Assembly: GCF_000495855.1 (NCBI RefSeq)
Contig: NZ_AWGF01000001.1
Span: 666,165 to 730,164, forward strand
DNA length: 64,000 nucleotides
Direction: 5' to 3'
Origin: Asticcacaulis sp. YBE204
Lineage (GTDB): Bacteria; Pseudomonadota; Alphaproteobacteria; Caulobacterales; Caulobacteraceae
The position numbers and the translations under genes were made by a program. How positions within the stretch are numbered: position 1 is the stretch's first letter; the number at the start of each line of letters is the position of its first letter. Under the pieces are notes generated by a model. That model searched no databases and had not been told where the DNA came from. It was given only the letters and a program-made list of their open reading frames with translations. Below are positions 61,960-64,000 of the stretch, piece by piece.

Positions 61960-62328
61960 ATGTCTGACTTCCCGGTGGTGATCTATCACAACCCGCGCTG
62001 TTCCACGTCGCGGACGGCCCTGTCTCTGTTGCAGGACAATCGGTATAAACCTGAAATCGTTGAATATCTGACGGCCGGCTGGACGGAACAGACACTTCTG
62101 TCTCTGGCGGCAAAGACGGGTGGACTTAAAGGTCTGTTGCGCGCCAAAGAGCCGTTGGCGGTTGAGCTTGGTTTATTGAAACCGCGCGTGCGTGAAGCGA
62201 CGATTCTCAAGGCGATGATCAAGCATCCGATACTGGTTGAACGCCCGATTATCGACACGCCGAAGGGTGCCGTCGTGGCAAGGCCAATAGAGCGGATCAA
62301 TGAGGTTTTGGATCGGGCGGTCGTATAA
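61960..62328 (+). CDS. arsC: Arsenate reductase ArsC (glutaredoxin type)
   Basis: 122 residues. HNPRCSTSR places the catalytic Cys14, and the later RPIIDTPKGAVVARP carries the arsenate-binding Arg residues of the Spx/ArsC fold. It reduces arsenate to arsenite with glutathione and glutaredoxin. No arsenite exporter is seen in the window, so the true role could differ (some relatives are YffB-like). Confidence 0.85.
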   Translation: MSDFPVVIYHNPRCSTSRTALSLLQDNRYKPEIVEYLTAGWTEQTLLSLAAKTGGLKGLLRAKEPLAVELGLLKPRVREATILKAMIKHPILVERPIIDTPKGAVVARPIERINEVLDRAVV

Positions 62329-62334
62329 AAATCA

Positions 62335-62525
62335 TACTCCCCCAGTTTACTGGGGGAGGTGGATCGGAGCCGATAGGCGACGAGACGGAGGGGGGCTCGC
62401 GTAGATTCCGCGAATATATTTGCGGCCCGACGAGCACGTCAGAACGACAGCGTAGGCCCCCACCACCACATCTCGCCATTTTATGGCTCGTGCGGTCCCC
62501 CTCCCCACGGTGTGGGGAGGTATTA
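62335..62525. repeat. Palindromic intergenic element, type A, copy 3
   Basis: It begins TACTCCCCCAGTTTACTGGG and ends CCCCACGGTGTGGGGAGG. Inside, GGGGGGCTCGCGTAGAT and CCCCCACCACCACATCTCGC are the same blocks as at 27761. It lies between convergent arsC and cheR. Confidence 0.85.
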
Positions 62526-62529
62526 AAGA

Positions 62530-63375
62530 TCAGGTTCCGAACCGGCGTTGAGCTGTTGCTGTGGCGGCAGTATTCTTCACATACAACCCACGCATCCCGG
62601 TCATCGGCTTGAACGCATCGGTGATGCCCAGCACGGTTTCCGCCGCGCCGAGGAACAGATACCCGTCGTCGGCCAGCAGATTGGCGATCTGCTCCAGCAC
62701 GCGCTTTTTCGTCTCAAGATCGAAATAGATCAGCACGTTGCGGCAATAGATGACGTCCTGACGGCCGACGCTGTGCAGGTTGTCGAGCAGGTTCAGCTTA
62801 CGGAAGCGGATGGCCTGACGGATCTTGGGTGACAGACGCCACATCTCGTCGACCTTCTCGAAATACTTGACCATCATCTGGATCGGCAGGCCGCGCTGGA
62901 CCTCGAACTGTGTATAGAGGCCGGACTGGGCCTTTTCCAGACAGCGCTCCGAAATGTCGGTGCCGAGGATGTCGAGATTGATGCGCGGATACTGATGGCG
63001 CATGTCTTCCATCATCATGGCCAGCGAGTAGGGCTCCTGACCGGTCGAGGCGGCGGCGCACCAGATCTTGATATCGCCCGACAGGCGAGTTTTCGCCAGC
63101 GCGGGCAGGACGTCGGACTTGAACTGATCGAACGGTGTTTTGTCGCGGAAGAAGAAGGTCTCGTTGGTCGTCATCGCGTCGGTGACGGTATAGATCAGCT
63201 TCTCGTCGCGGCGGGTGCGCAAGCTGGTCAGCAAGGCCCCGACATTGGCGAAGCCTTCGCGGCGCGCGACCGGCGCCAGACGGCTCTCGATCAGATAGGT
63301 CTTGTCCGAGCCGAGGATCAGCCCCGACCGTTGTTTCAGCATCGCCGCCAGATGTTCGGTGTCTTCGGGGGTCAT
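62530..63375 (-). CDS. cheR: Chemotaxis protein methyltransferase CheR
   Basis: 281 residues. An N-terminal helical domain (LKQRSGLILGSDKTYLIESR) precedes TTNETFFFRD, the SAM site WCAAASTGQEPYSLAMMM, LGTDISERCLEKAQSG and CRNVLIYFD. It methylates chemoreceptor glutamates. Its start overlaps the end of cheB by four bases. Confidence 0.95.
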   Translation of the reverse strand: MTPEDTEHLAAMLKQRSGLILGSDKTYLIESRLAPVARREGFANVGALLTSLRTRRDEKLIYTVTDAMTTNETFFFRDKTPFDQFKSDVLPALAKTRLSGDIKIWCAAASTGQEPYSLAMMMEDMRHQYPRINLDILGTDISERCLEKAQSGLYTQFEVQRGLPIQMMVKYFEKVDEMWRLSPKIRQAIRFRKLNLLDNLHSVGRQDVIYCRNVLIYFDLETKKRVLEQIANLLADDGYLFLGAAETVLGITDAFKPMTGMRGLYVKNTAATATAQRRFGT

Positions 63376-64000
63376 AGTCTTTCACCTCTGGCGATGGCTT
63401 TGCAGGTCTGCGACAACCCGTCTATCGGTTTTATGAATTCCGCGAGACCGGCTTCGGCCACGGCGCCGGGCATCCCCCACACGACGGAGGAGGCCTCGTC
63501 CTGCACCATGACGGTGGCGTTGACATCGACCAGGGCGCGCGCGCCGTCACGGCCGTCGTGGCCCATGCCGGTCAGCACGACGCCGACGATGTTCTTGCCG
63601 TAAAGCTCGGCACCCGAGCGGAACAGCGGATCGACGGCGGGGCGGCACCAGTTGACCTGAGGCCCCTGATCCAGCTTGATCACCGGCGCGCCGGGCGTAC
63701 CTTTCAGCGTCATATGGAAGTCGCCGGGGGCGATATAGACGTGGCCGCCGCGCAGGGGCGTACCGTCTTTCGCTTCGACCACGGTCTGCGGCAGGGCCTT
63801 ATCGAGGTGCTCGGCGAGGATGGCGGTAAAGGTCGCGGGCATGTGCTGCACGATCAGCACCGGGATCTTCCAGTCCGGCCCAAGGCCCATCAGGAAGGCG
63901 CGCAAGGCGGGTGGACCGCCGGTCGAGGCACCGACCAGCAGCACGTCGCAGCGACGCGGCCCAGGGGTGCGCACGCGCGTCGGCGCGGCGACGTGACCCA
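63372..64000 (-). CDS. cheB: Protein-glutamate methylesterase CheB, C-terminal part
   Basis: The frame stays open to the right edge, so the N-terminal receiver domain lies outside. The visible part is the methylesterase domain with the catalytic triad regions: VGASTGGPPAL (Ser), QHMPATF (His) and GMGHDGRDGA (Asp). It removes methyl groups added by CheR, adjusting chemotaxis. It forms an overlapping cheB-cheR pair. Confidence 0.94.
   Translation of the reverse strand, partial: GHVAAPTRVRTPGPRRCDVLLVGASTGGPPALRAFLMGLGPDWKIPVLIVQHMPATFTAILAEHLDKALPQTVVEAKDGTPLRGGHVYIAPGDFHMTLKGTPGAPVIKLDQGPQVNWCRPAVDPLFRSGAELYGKNIVGVVLTGMGHDGRDGARALVDVNATVMVQDEASSVVWGMPGAVAEAGLAEFIKPIDGLSQTCKAIARGERL

Overview
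The window looks like chromosomal DNA of a stalked alphaproteobacterium of the Caulobacteraceae, most like Asticcacaulis or a close relative. The reasons are: a CtrA orthologue with a cluster of GANTC sites in its promoter region; the CtrA inhibitor SciP beside a hook gene; the flagellar order fliF-fliG-fliH(flbE)-fliN-flbD followed by flhA; a large TonB-dependent receptor of the Caulobacter type; and GC-rich coding DNA. The genus is inferred from gene content. No rRNA lies in the window.

Layout. 1-10.5 kb: the start of a TPR protein, a 2,500-residue protein built almost wholly of about 310 octapeptides, an orphan hook protein (FlgE paralogue) divergent from it across an AT-rich gap, and a sulfotransferase-like protein. 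10.5-13.6 kb: aromatic aminotransferase, Lrp-type regulators and small metabolic genes. 13.6-24.4 kb: a polysaccharide (probably pectin or uronate) locus with a TonB receptor, LacI regulator and two secreted lyase-like proteins on the minus strand, and a SGNH acetylesterase plus hexuronate-type MFS carrier on the plus strand. Two copies of one operator, in opposite orientation, lie between the two arms. 24.4-31.2 kb: tRNA-Met with a duplicated 3' end, a glycosyltransferase, regulators and mnmA. 31.4-52.6 kb: the main flagellar block (flgL, flgK, fliK, flgD, flgE, sciP, fliF, fliG, fliH, fliN, flbD, flhA, fliJ, fliI), interrupted by a Gfo/Idh oxidoreductase and a GH10 xylanase. 52.7-57.7 kb: an overlapping set of DUF1877, phosphodiester glycosidase and DUF2075 helicase/nuclease genes, then a GH28 protein. 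58.2 kb: ctrA. 59-62.3 kb: a DUF4861 protein, an MliC-type lipoprotein, and a phosphatase-fold protein lacking its catalytic Cys beside arsR/arsC. The window ends in cheR and a partial cheB.

How it fits together. CtrA, SciP and FlbD form the cell-cycle-to-flagellum chain, and their likely target sites are visible: TTAA-type boxes before fliF, flhA, fliI, sciP and ctrA, and a clear sigma-54 promoter before fliK. Six intergenic spaces carry large palindromic repeat elements of two related kinds; one supplies the ribosome binding site of fliH. The least explained part is the left end, where a giant Ser/Thr-rich octapeptide protein, a TPR protein, an orphan hook protein and a sulfotransferase sit together.
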